The translations under genes and the position numbers were made by a program. This document shows positions 6,830 to 14,204 of a stretch of DNA of 14,204 bases, piece by piece. Source of the DNA: an uncultured Lachnospiraceae bacterium (GTDB lineage: Bacteria > Bacillota > Clostridia > Lachnospirales > Lachnospiraceae). The stretch spans positions 1 through 14,204 of the forward strand of contig CATXUX010000061.1 of NCBI GenBank assembly GCA_958402795.1, written 5' to 3'. The notes beneath the pieces were generated by a model. It worked only from the letters and a program-made list of their open reading frames with translations. It was not told the DNA's origin and searched no databases. The first letter of the stretch is position 1. Each line of letters starts with the position of its first letter.

Positions 6830-9800
6830 TTACTGGAGCAGCGCATCACTCACTGCCTCCGGTACGACAAAATCGGATTCTTCTTGCTGAATATCAAACT
6901 CGCACAACAAGGTCATCGGCATATCCGCGATCTCGGTCTTCACCGTTCCGTCACATGAAATCCGGATGTTCTGAATCATCTGATCTTCTACTGTGATCTG
7001 CATACTTCCGACCCCAAATGCCAGATCCAGTTTTTCCGCTTCCGGGACTATCGCATAAGTTACCGCTTTCATTCCTTCTTCGTCCAGCGTCAGTGTATAA
7101 ACCCCATCCGTACAATCCACTCTTGCATTCAGACAGATCTCATACGCAATTTCCGGAAGATATGCCGCCTGTGTCAGCGGCTGGTCTTCGAATGCCAGCG
7201 CATTTCCGTTCCGGTCGCATACTTTATCTTCTGTGAAGTATAATTCCAGACCATTCTTCTGCAGTGAAAGAATTGTCTGCTCCTGTTCTGTGGTACGGAA
7301 CAGCTGCAGTTCTTCTCCGACAGACAGCGGGGTGCAATCTGCCGTCAGCTTCAGATCAGCTGCAAGTACTTTGCGTTCATTCAATTCTCCCCATGCTGAC
7401 ATCAGATCCAGAATATCCCCGGTCAGGATTTCATTTGCTTCATATTCTCCACTGAGTACCTTATCTTTTACACTCTGCGGAATTTCTGTTTTTTCAGTGT
7501 CAGATTCCAGTGGCGTCAATTTTGCTTCTATGGAGGTCTGCGTTTTTTCCGCATCATCTAATACACCTTCCGACGAAAACCGGATTTCCGAAAGCTGGTC
7601 ATCCTTTACAACCACTTCTACTTTCACGGTTTTTGTGCCGGAGAACTGTTCCGCTTCTTCCGGCGCCAGCAGTTTCAAAAGTTCTTCTGCGTTCTCCCCG
7701 GACGCTGTGACTGTATAGACCAGCGTATCGCCCTCGCGTTCTCCTTTTGTATCCGCATATTGATACAGCCGAACCGCCAGATTCTGCAGTTTTGTATAAT
7801 CCGGAATGGCGTCCCCGATCCTGTAAGCATTTCCGTTTTCCATGAATACAACTTTGTCGGCATAATACAGGCTGAATCCCTCCTGGATCACACTTGTGAC
7901 CGGAGTATCTTCCAGCATCGTCTTTTCTATCCGGATTTCAAGATCCTTTTCCTGTCCGCCGATGTCCAGCTTCACAGACAGTTGGTCTGTCGATTCCTGC
8001 TTCTGCGCCGAATCTTTCAGTAACTGATAAACATCCAAATCATCCCGGATCCCCATTCCATAATAAACACCTGCCGCCACCGCAACAATACCGAATACAA
8101 CTCCCGCTATAATTGGCAATATCCACTTACTCCTGTTCTTCACATCTGCCGGTCTTTCCTGCTCTTCCGGTTCTTCTGATTCTTTCCACTGTTCCGGTTT
8201 TTCTGGTTCTTCTGATTTTTCCGGTTCTTCCCGGTCTTCCGGTTCTTCCCCCTCTTCCGGCTCTTCCGGTTCTTTTTGCTCTTCCCACTCTTCCGGTTTC
8301 ACGAGTCCCGTTTTCTTTTTTCTTCGAATTATAAAGATCACAAACAATACAAGTAGTACAAGGAGCAGAACCAATACGGCTTCTGCAATACGGACAGACA
8401 CTGTGGAGATCACTGCCATCTCTGCCTGGTTCCCCTTTACCTGAAATGTCCGGTAACTTCCAACTGTTTCAATATCCGGTCGTTTCCATTTTCCGTCCGT
8501 CTTTACATAAATGCTGATATTTTCATCCCGGTCATCCGGCGCCAGATAACGGATCGTATGCGTATCCTGTCCGTCACTGGGAATCTCTACTGTCCACATT
8601 TCAAATGCTGTATATGCAATAAACCTGTTTTTCGGAGATCCGCCGTTGTTTTTCTTTCCTTCATCGTTCATTTGAGACGTCACTGTAACCGTATCATTCT
8701 GGCTGAATTGTCCGTCAACCAGAAAAACTGCGCGTCCATCCGCCCGGTAATCCTTTCCGGACAGCGTCGTAACCGACGGATTATAGACAGCCGTCACTAC
8801 GGTATCTCCGTGCAGTTCCTGAAGGTCTTCTTTGTCCCAGTATGCATAGCAGCCTTCTTTTTCCGGAATTTCCGGAAATACGCTTTCATCAAAAGACGCT
8901 CCGTAGTCAAAGGAAACTGTCTTCACAGTCTCACCATCAATCACAAACTCCAGCATAAGCTGCAGGAATTCAGAAGGAATCTGAGCACGGTCTGCATTCT
9001 TTAAGCTCTCATATGCAATCGGTTCTGCCTGACCGGAATAACTTACTCCGTTTATTCCAGCCAGCTCATCTGAAATAAAATAGTTTGCTGCATAATTCCC
9101 GGTATCCCCGCCTGCAACTGCTCCGGCATATTGCTCGCACCGTGCAATACTGACATAAGAATAGCAGCCGGATATCGTACCGGAAGTTCCGTCCGCAGAC
9201 GACTCTGTGCCTGCCCCGACTACCCCTCCTATATAATCTCCGCCCTCCAGCGTACATTTTGCGAAGCTGGTGCGGATCGTACTTCCGGCAACTCCGGCAA
9301 TCCCGCCCACATAGTCTCCGCTTTCGCTTTCAACTGTTTCATAATTTTCACATCCCGTGATCAGTCCGAGTGTTTCCCTGCCGCAGATTCCGCCGGCTGC
9401 ATTGCGTTTCCCTGTGACCGCTCCCCGGTTCACACAATTCTGGAGAACAGCTTTTAATTCATATCTGTTCTTCTGAGTTCCGGACAAATTCACCGTCACA
9501 TCATCTTCCGGATCGAATTCATACTCCACCGCCATCGCCCCGCTGATCCCGCCGACATTTACATCTCCGTTTACCTTTCCTGTATTCTTAGCCGATGCCA
9601 CTTTTCCATATGTAATCTGATCTGCAGCAACTTCCGAAGTGTCCTCCACGACTGATCCGTCATCTGTTCCCAGAATCATATCAAATACCAGATCTGAAAT
9701 TACATTAATCTGTGAACTAAGCGACTGTAAATCTCCTGTCAGGTTCCCTGCACTTCCGGAAAGTTCATTGTTCAAAAGCCGCATCTGATCTGTCATACCA

Positions 9801-11185
9801 TAGACTGAGGCGGACAGACCGTTTAAAGATGTTGTGATTGAAATCTCCGCAGAAGCATCCACACTTCCGTTTCCGGCAGTCGTATTGGAACCGGATATAC
9901 TTCCGTCCGTAACATTCACATCCGGAAGCTCCACCTCCGGAAAATCATCCACGTCCGCCGGCTCTGCCTCCTGCTGATCTTCAATCTCTACCTGTCCGGG
10001 AGTCGCCGTTACGTTCCCGCTGCTGTCAATCTGTCCGTTTCCGGACACATTCCCTGTCACAGTCCCTATTGTCTGAATATCGCTTACTGCCGCTGCCGCG
10101 CTGTCCATATATCCGGCAATACTGTTCATTCTTGCCGAAAGCGTCCCCATACTGCTGTCCGCGTCTCCGGCAATCTTCGACACTATGGAATTTAAACTGT
10201 CCATCTGCTGCTGAAGTTCTGTAAGTGTGTCTGTCGAAATTTCTTCTACAATATACGGCTCGGTCTGGCCGGTTATCCCGCCCACGTCTTTTCTTCCGCA
10301 GATTTCCCCTTTATTTTCACAGGAATTGATGTATCCGCAGCTTCGTCCCACAATTCCGCCCACATTATACCCGACGTGCGGATATCCTACCGTGCCGTTG
10401 TTCGTACAGGATTCTATACTTCCTGATGAGTATCCTGCAATCCCGCCTGTATCCTTCGTCGTATTGTTCGTATCCGCTGAAGTGATCCGGGAAGCATCCA
10501 GCAGAGTTTCCACATCAAAGTCTTCCAGATCTACGGATGGATCCACGCTTGTAATATTTACAGACGCATTATTCCGGCCGGAAGAAATACTTCCCAGATT
10601 GTATCCGGCGATCCCGCCTGTCATATTGTCTCCGTATACGTTTCCGCTGACATAGCAGTCCTGTATCTTACCGGTTGAAGCATTGATTCCCACGATTCCA
10701 CCGACACACTCACTTCCCGTCACCGTTCCCGTAAACGTGCAGCCTATGATTGTACCCTGGTTTTTTCCGATAATCCCGCCGACAGTCTGTGCGTCTCCCG
10801 CCGGATCTATGGCGCCGCTTACTTTCAGATTTTTGATCGTACCGTTTTCCTGCAGGATTCCGAAAAGTCCGGCGGGTGAAGTGCTTTCAGACAGATTCAC
10901 ACCGCTGATTATATGCCCGTTCCCGTCAAAGATTCCCCCAAACGTTACGATCTGGAATTCTTCTTCGCCTTCCAGCGAAAGGTCTGTCTGAAGAACTACC
11001 GTTTTTCCCTGCGACCATGTATCCAGTCGGCAGTTATCGGCAAGTGTACGCAGATCTTCTACGTTCTCTATCACGATTGTCTCCGTCTCCTCCGCCTGTA
11101 CAACTGCAGACGGAAGAACCGGACCATATCCGAACAGCATGAAAACTGTCATCAGAATACACAAGCATCTATTCTTTCTTTTCAT
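6830..11185 (-). CDS. Giant GLUG-repeat surface protein with two membrane helices and a tandem C-terminal domain
   Basis: This 1451-aa protein starts with a signal peptide (MKRKNRCLCILMTVFMLFGY, likely cut near AVVQAEE). Two blocks of GLUG repeats (GGIxGxNxGxIxxC..., about 85-312 and 545-700), a beta-helical motif of surface proteins, are separated by a Ser/Thr/Ala-rich helical stalk with Val/Asp-rich spacers (about 315-540). A repeat of the Listeria/InlB type follows (about 740-800, VKTVSFDYGASFDESVFPEI ... YWDK), then a beta domain (800-930). TM1 is at about 932-953, ended by RRKKK; a Glu/Pro linker (about 961-1013) follows; TM2 is at about 1021-1042. After that come two tandem copies of one domain (about 1067-1242 and 1271-1451) sharing NGNA, IR-S-x-G and a closing I/VP-x-x-V-x-D-x-L. 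The charges put the linker in the cytoplasm and both large parts outside. No LPxTG signal is seen. The ATG at 11185 has AAGGAG 9 nt upstream (11195-11200) and overlaps the transporter gene by 17 bp, implying coupled translation. Function is unknown; surface adhesion, sensing or lipid binding are possible. Confidence 0.88.
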   Translation of the reverse strand: MKRKNRCLCILMTVFMLFGYGPVLPSAVVQAEETETIVIENVEDLRTLADNCRLDTWSQGKTVVLQTDLSLEGEEEFQIVTFGGIFDGNGHIISGVNLSESTSPAGLFGILQENGTIKNLKVSGAIDPAGDAQTVGGIIGKNQGTIIGCTFTGTVTGSECVGGIVGINASTGKIQDCYVSGNVYGDNMTGGIAGYNLGSISSGRNNASVNITSVDPSVDLEDFDVETLLDASRITSADTNNTTKDTGGIAGYSSGSIESCTNNGTVGYPHVGYNVGGIVGRSCGYINSCENKGEICGRKDVGGITGQTEPYIVEEISTDTLTELQQQMDSLNSIVSKIAGDADSSMGTLSARMNSIAGYMDSAAAAVSDIQTIGTVTGNVSGNGQIDSSGNVTATPGQVEIEDQQEAEPADVDDFPEVELPDVNVTDGSISGSNTTAGNGSVDASAEISITTSLNGLSASVYGMTDQMRLLNNELSGSAGNLTGDLQSLSSQINVISDLVFDMILGTDDGSVVEDTSEVAADQITYGKVASAKNTGKVNGDVNVGGISGAMAVEYEFDPEDDVTVNLSGTQKNRYELKAVLQNCVNRGAVTGKRNAAGGICGRETLGLITGCENYETVESESGDYVGGIAGVAGSTIRTSFAKCTLEGGDYIGGVVGAGTESSADGTSGTISGCYSYVSIARCEQYAGAVAGGDTGNYAANYFISDELAGINGVSYSGQAEPIAYESLKNADRAQIPSEFLQLMLEFVIDGETVKTVSFDYGASFDESVFPEIPEKEGCYAYWDKEDLQELHGDTVVTAVYNPSVTTLSGKDYRADGRAVFLVDGQFSQNDTVTVTSQMNDEGKKNNGGSPKNRFIAYTAFEMWTVEIPSDGQDTHTIRYLAPDDRDENISIYVKTDGKWKRPDIETVGSYRTFQVKGNQAEMAVISTVSVRIAEAVLVLLLVLLVLFVIFIIRRKKKTGLVKPEEWEEQKEPEEPEEGEEPEDREEPEKSEEPEKPEQWKESEEPEEQERPADVKNRSKWILPIIAGVVFGIVAVAAGVYYGMGIRDDLDVYQLLKDSAQKQESTDQLSVKLDIGGQEKDLEIRIEKTMLEDTPVTSVIQEGFSLYYADKVVFMENGNAYRIGDAIPDYTKLQNLAVRLYQYADTKGEREGDTLVYTVTASGENAEELLKLLAPEEAEQFSGTKTVKVEVVVKDDQLSEIRFSSEGVLDDAEKTQTSIEAKLTPLESDTEKTEIPQSVKDKVLSGEYEANEILTGDILDLMSAWGELNERKVLAADLKLTADCTPLSVGEELQLFRTTEQEQTILSLQKNGLELYFTEDKVCDRNGNALAFEDQPLTQAAYLPEIAYEICLNARVDCTDGVYTLTLDEEGMKAVTYAIVPEAEKLDLAFGVGSMQITVEDQMIQNIRISCDGTVKTEIADMPMTLLCEFDIQQEESDFVVPEAVSDALLQ
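8158..8298 (-). repeat. Low-complexity Glu/Pro-coding tract
   Basis: On the plus strand this is a run of imperfect TCTTCCGGTTCT units of about 9-12 bp. On the minus strand it encodes the EEPE/EKPE-type linker between the two membrane helices of the GLUG protein. All units are in the coding frame, so slippage by whole units would change linker length without breaking the gene. Length variation between strains is therefore likely. Confidence 0.8.
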
Positions 11186-13625
11186 CGTTCATCTCTCCTT
11201 CCCTGGAAGCAGTTCCTAAAACAAGGTTCACATTCACGTCGCCTTCCACCATCGCACGCATTCTTCCATTTACAGTGCCATGGATTTCACCCTGAACCAT
11301 CCCGTCGATCCATACACTTCCTCCGGTTTTCACCTTCGGCAGTTCCCCGTGTATGGAGAAGGACGTTTTTTCTACAATCTTCTCTCCCACCAGAAGGATC
11401 TGAGGCAGCACGAACATGACCAGTATCATAGAGATGATCGTTCCCCTTGCAAGGCTCTGCCCGATTCCTACGATCGCGGCGTCGGACGTCATTTGTCCGA
11501 TCAAAGCACCCGCCACTGCCAAGATCGTACCAGAAGTAATAATCGTCGGGAATGCAAAATTCATCGTCTCAATGATCGCCTCTTTTTTCGGCATATCCTT
11601 TCGCAGTTCTGTATACCGGCTGCCGATCACGATCGCATAATCGATATTGGCGCCCATCTGTATGGAACTGACCACCAGATAACTCATGAAAAACAGCTTC
11701 GTCCCTGTAAATGCCGGAACGGAGAAATTCAGCCAGATGGCCCCCTGAATCACCATGATCAGCAGAACCGGCATACCTGCTGATTTGAATGTAAACAGAA
11801 GTACCACCAGTACGATCAGGATTGATACGATGCTGACTACGATATTGTCCGTTGCGAAGGATTTTTTAAAATCATATTCACTGGTCGAATCTCCGACTAC
11901 ATAGACGTCTCCCTCCTGATAATATTTCTGGGCGGTTTCCCGGATCGTATCAATAAACGCATACGTCTCTTCTCCGCTCTCCGGCAGATTCAGATAGATC
12001 AGCACGCGGCTGTACCGGTCTCCCTGAAGCTGGAGTTTCGCGCTTTCCATCTGCTTCTGCGCGTCCGCCAAAAGTTCTGTCTGCTCGTCATCCAGCGTTA
12101 CCAGTCCAGAATCCACCTGGTCACATACAAAAAGAAACATATCGATCAACGAAACCCGGTAAGTAGACAGACTGCTGATGACCTTCCCATATTCGTCATT
12201 TTTCGCTGCATAAGCCGTGTACACAACCTGCGCCATTTCATAGTCAATATCCGCAAGCTCCGCAAATTCCCGAGGCGTCAGTTCATCTGCAAGCGCGTAT
12301 CCGTCCATCGCTTCCGTATTGGAAAGTCCCATCGTGTAGTCTACCTCGTCATAGGTTTCCAGCTCATCCAGCATTTCCCGCTCTGCATCATAATCCCCAG
12401 TCGGAACCACCAGTGCGACAAAGTTTGAATCTGTAAAATTGTCAGCGATCATATTTTCCGCGATCTGCGTATCATTCAGCTTCGGCGTATCGATTTCTCC
12501 GTAGCCATATGCGTACGGGCACTGATTTGAAAAATAAGCTGCGGCAACAATGACTGCCGCAAAGACCGGCGGAACAATGCGCCGGCTGGCATAAGCAAAC
12601 CTGCCGACAAACGGAATCTTTGGAATAAAGCTGCGGTGTTCTGTTTTATCCATCAACAGACCAAACAGCACCAGTAGTCCCGGCATGATGATAAATACGG
12701 ACATCAGTGCGTACAGGATCGCCTTGATCAGACAGATTGCCATATCCGGTCCGATCTTAAACTGCATGAACATCATGGCAACCATTCCGCCGATCGTTGT
12801 CAGAGAGCTGGCGCTGATTTCCGGAATCGCTTTGCTCAATGCGACTACAACTGCGTCACGCACCGGAAGCGTCTGATGTTCTTCCTTGAACCGGTTGCAC
12901 ATGATCACGGCATAGTCCAGTGAAAGCGCCAGCTGCAGAATACTTGTAACAGAATTCGACACAAACGAGATCTTTCCCATCAGGAAGTTGCTCCCCTGAT
13001 TCAGTATCATCGCCGAGACAAATGTTAAAAGGAGTACAGGTACTTCTGCATATGTCTGTGACGTCAGGAGCAGAACAATCACAACAATGATTGCTACAAT
13101 CACCATAATAACACTGACTTCTGCATCAATCGTCTCTGAAAGCGTATCGCCGAGGTCTGTCGACACATAAATATCATAATCCGAAAGCTGCTCCTGTACC
13201 TGATCCAGTGCATCCAGACATTGGTCATCTTTTTCATCATAGTCAAAGGTGATCGTATATAATGCGGAGGCATGATTATAATGGTCTGTCGTTTCATCAA
13301 ACGCGATGCTCTGCACCCCTTTGATTTCTTTCAGTCCCTCCGCGACAGCTTCAGCATCCTCATATGTAATATTTGCCACCATGACATTGGCGGTTCCAAA
13401 GGTCGTAAACTGCTCTTCCATGATGTCCAGTCCCTGACGCGTCTCCGAATCCGACGGCAGATACGTCGTCAGGTCGTTCTCCACTTCTACCCAGTTTCTG
13501 GAAAACATCGAAAAGATAATCGCGATGATTGCCAGCAGAAAGAACAAATTGCGCTTATCCACAATAAATCCCGCCAGCTTCAGCATCGGACTTTCCTTTT
13601 CTCTTTGCTGCGATGGTTGTTTCAT
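11169..13625 (-). CDS. MMPL/RND-superfamily membrane transporter
   Basis: An 818-aa member of the MMPL family, proton-driven RND-type transporters that in other bacteria export lipids, glycolipids and related hydrophobic compounds. The two-fold plan is clear: TM1 (about 26-42), extracytoplasmic loop 1 (43-170), helices 2-6 (170-325), TM7 near 352-366, extracytoplasmic loop 2 (about 367-592) with a helical hairpin (about 510-535), and helices 8-12 (about 593-745). The paired signature motifs are SLDYAVIMCNRF (235-246) in helix 4 and NIDYAIVIGSRY (660-671) in the second half; these Asp-Tyr pairs lie where MmpL proteins carry their proton-relay residues. The C-terminal 60 residues form an unusual cytoplasmic tail of alternating hydrophobic residues and glycines (GMVQGEIHGTVNGRM). 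The start at 13625 has GGGAG 8 nt upstream and overlaps the previous stop as ATGA; M14 is a possible second start. The substrate cannot be named from sequence. Neighbours on both sides overlap it, so the three products probably act together. Confidence 0.92.
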   Translation of the reverse strand: MKQPSQQREKESPMLKLAGFIVDKRNLFFLLAIIAIIFSMFSRNWVEVENDLTTYLPSDSETRQGLDIMEEQFTTFGTANVMVANITYEDAEAVAEGLKEIKGVQSIAFDETTDHYNHASALYTITFDYDEKDDQCLDALDQVQEQLSDYDIYVSTDLGDTLSETIDAEVSVIMVIVAIIVVIVLLLTSQTYAEVPVLLLTFVSAMILNQGSNFLMGKISFVSNSVTSILQLALSLDYAVIMCNRFKEEHQTLPVRDAVVVALSKAIPEISASSLTTIGGMVAMMFMQFKIGPDMAICLIKAILYALMSVFIIMPGLLVLFGLLMDKTEHRSFIPKIPFVGRFAYASRRIVPPVFAAVIVAAAYFSNQCPYAYGYGEIDTPKLNDTQIAENMIADNFTDSNFVALVVPTGDYDAEREMLDELETYDEVDYTMGLSNTEAMDGYALADELTPREFAELADIDYEMAQVVYTAYAAKNDEYGKVISSLSTYRVSLIDMFLFVCDQVDSGLVTLDDEQTELLADAQKQMESAKLQLQGDRYSRVLIYLNLPESGEETYAFIDTIRETAQKYYQEGDVYVVGDSTSEYDFKKSFATDNIVVSIVSILIVLVVLLFTFKSAGMPVLLIMVIQGAIWLNFSVPAFTGTKLFFMSYLVVSSIQMGANIDYAIVIGSRYTELRKDMPKKEAIIETMNFAFPTIITSGTILAVAGALIGQMTSDAAIVGIGQSLARGTIISMILVMFVLPQILLVGEKIVEKTSFSIHGELPKVKTGGSVWIDGMVQGEIHGTVNGRMRAMVEGDVNVNLVLGTASREGEMNDEKKE

Positions 13626-13939
13626 AATCCGCTCTCCCTTTCCGCACGGCGGCGTATTCCGTGCATGATAAATATATTCCGCTCTTCTTCCACAGAAAGA
13701 TCCAGTTCTTCCTCTCTGATCTTCCCCGTTGCCGTATAGGAAATGTTTCGGACAAGTGTAATCATCCTGCCCCGTAATTCACAATTTCCCTCCGGGTCGA
13801 TCTCCCCTTCAAACGGCTCCGCATGTCCCAGTATATCCAGAATTCCGGTCACCCTTTTTCCTTCCATACACATCTGTATACTCCCCTTTCTCTCCCCGAG
13901 TATGGTCTGCATGATCACGTCGTACCTCCGGTCTTCCAT
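13622..13939 (-). CDS. Small beta-rich protein of unknown family, first gene of the MMPL operon
   Basis: This 105-aa protein has no signal peptide and no membrane helix, so it is probably cytoplasmic. Alternating hydrophobic residues and glycines (KRVTGILDILGHAEPFEGEI, then ELRGRMITLVRNISYTATGK) suggest a compact beta-barrel or beta-sandwich. I do not recognise a named family. The start ATG at 13937-13939 follows an excellent site, AGGAGG (13947-13952), at 7 nt. The stop overlaps the transporter start by 4 bp (ATGA), a strong sign of coupled translation and of shared function. A short stretch GEI-x(n)-GRM-x-x-(L/M)V also occurs in the C-terminal tail of the transporter, which may be chance or may mark a shared fold. 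It could be a cytoplasmic accessory subunit or substrate-binding regulator of the transporter. Confidence 0.8.
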   Translation of the reverse strand: MEDRRYDVIMQTILGERKGSIQMCMEGKRVTGILDILGHAEPFEGEIDPEGNCELRGRMITLVRNISYTATGKIREEELDLSVEEERNIFIMHGIRRRAERESGL

Positions 13940-13950
13940 ATCTGTCCCTC

Positions 13951-14046
13951 CTATTCATGTCTGCATTTTCTCCTTTTCTTCTCTGTCTGTAACCTGCATT
14001 CTTCTCTCATACCTGCACTTTCTGCTCTACTTTGCTTTTTCATCAT
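13951..14046 (-). CDS. Possible 31-codon leader ORF
   Basis: Starting at ATG 14046 (or the next ATG at 14043) after AAAAGGTG, this frame encodes 31 very charged residues (MMKKQSRAESAGMREECRLQ and on, rich in Lys, Arg and Glu) and stops with a TAG that forms part of the AGGAGG site of the 105-aa gene. That placement would suit translational coupling. The composition, purine-rich throughout, also suits untranslated leader, and there is no hydrophobic or conserved-looking segment. Confidence 0.25.
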   Translation of the reverse strand: MMKKQSRAESAGMREECRLQTEKKRRKCRHE

Positions 14047-14067
14047 AAACACCTTTTCCCGGGAAAA
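14042..14067 (-). promoter_or_regulatory. Perfect 14-bp palindrome (candidate operator) beside a possible -10
   Basis: TTTTCCCGGGAAAA (14054-14067) is a perfect palindrome with no loop, the shape of a dimeric repressor site and not of an RNA hairpin. Read on the minus strand, TATGAT (14042-14047) lies just downstream and matches a -10 at 5 of 6, but the -35 position is only T-rich. If this is the operon promoter, the palindrome sits in its spacer and the leader before the 105-aa gene would be about 95 nt, with the 31-codon ORF not translated from its first ATG. Assigned tentatively. Confidence 0.35.
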
Positions 14068-14071
14068 AAAA

Positions 14072-14102
14072 TCCCAAATCCGGTTCAGTGTGTAAAACCG
14101 GA
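14072..14102 (-). terminator. Hairpin followed by T-rich stretch upstream of the MMPL operon
   Basis: On the minus strand TCCGGTT (14102-14096) pairs with AACCGGA (14085-14079) around a 10-nt loop and is followed by TTTGGGA and then eight Ts. The T-run is displaced about 7 nt from the stem. It may terminate a minus-strand transcript entering from the right, act as an attenuator in a long leader, or be part of an insertion-sequence end. Confidence 0.4.
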
Positions 14103-14204
14103 CAACTCACCTCTGTTTGTGGGGACTTTATGGATCTGCTGGAAATTTACACTTGAGTTTCCGTAAATTGTAATTGAAAAAGGGATATGTCTATCTAAAG
14201 TACC
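14103..14204. other. Non-coding right edge with overlapping inverted repeats
   Basis: No gene is supported. Two nested inverted repeats overlap: GGAAA (14141-14145) with TTTCC (14158-14162), and AATTTAC (14144-14150) with GTAAATT (14163-14169). They cannot form together. On the minus strand TAGACA and TACAAT resemble promoter boxes but at only 15 nt spacing. AATTTACACT followed by a GAGT-pyrimidine-CC string also occurs at 43-64 in the same orientation. Confidence 0.35.

Noticed and set aside
8113..8334. A plus-strand frame encoding a very hydrophobic Pro/Leu/Val repeat that looks like a membrane protein.
   Set aside because: It is the complement of the Glu/Pro linker of the GLUG protein. 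Antisense GAA/GAG and CCG codons read as hydrophobic and Pro codons.
9600..10900. Many short repeated strings such as ATCCCGCC and TTCCGGA across the GLUG gene, checked as a possible CRISPR or tandem array.
   Set aside because: The spacing is irregular and the strings encode the GGI-type GLUG repeats, so they reflect protein repeats.

Overview
The window looks like chromosomal DNA of a gut-type anaerobic Firmicute, most likely Lachnospiraceae or a related Clostridia. The grounds are strong AGGAGG-type ribosome sites, moderate GC with AT-rich intergenic gaps, a membrane FtsH with Firmicute motifs, a domain-swapped GH3 beta-glucosidase of the rumen/gut clostridial type, a remnant of a gut-bacterial oleate hydratase, and a very large GLUG-repeat surface protein. 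No rRNA, tRNA, CRISPR array or intact transposase gene was seen.

Layout. Positions 1-74 are non-coding, with short repeats that may be the end of an insertion sequence lying to the left. On the minus strand, 75-413 encodes a small single-pass membrane protein with a good sigma-A promoter (466-494). Divergent from it is ftsH (728-2605, plus). A terminator follows ftsH and belongs to an ~80-bp repeat. The same repeat recurs at 3964-4044, so the two copies bracket a decayed segment. That segment holds a badly broken oleate hydratase pseudogene (2725-3755: N-terminus gone, two probable internal deletions, three reading frames) and an unrecognised 67-codon ORF (3766-3969). Next, with its own promoter, comes a cytoplasmic GH3 beta-glucosidase (4145-6745, plus). 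It converges on the end of the right-hand operon across a GC-rich hairpin.

The right half is a compact minus-strand operon read from 13939 down to 6830: a 105-aa protein of unknown family, an 818-aa MMPL/RND-type membrane transporter, and a 1451-aa GLUG-repeat surface protein. The genes overlap by 4 bp (ATGA) and 17 bp, so they are probably translationally coupled and work together. The leader (13940-14204) holds a 14-bp perfect palindrome, two further inverted repeats and a possible 31-codon ORF ending inside the ribosome site of the first gene.

The most interesting part is this operon. The GLUG protein has a signal peptide, two GLUG blocks split by a helical stalk, a first membrane helix, a Glu/Pro-rich cytoplasmic linker, a second membrane helix, and then two tandem copies of one ~180-residue beta-rich domain that should lie outside the cell. 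The pattern of that domain recalls lipid-carrier folds (LolA/LppX type), and LppX-like proteins are known partners of mycobacterial MmpL lipid exporters. The inferred, unproven model is a self-contained Firmicute machine that moves a lipid or lipid-linked molecule to the surface, with transporter, extracytoplasmic carrier and display/sensor domains in one operon.
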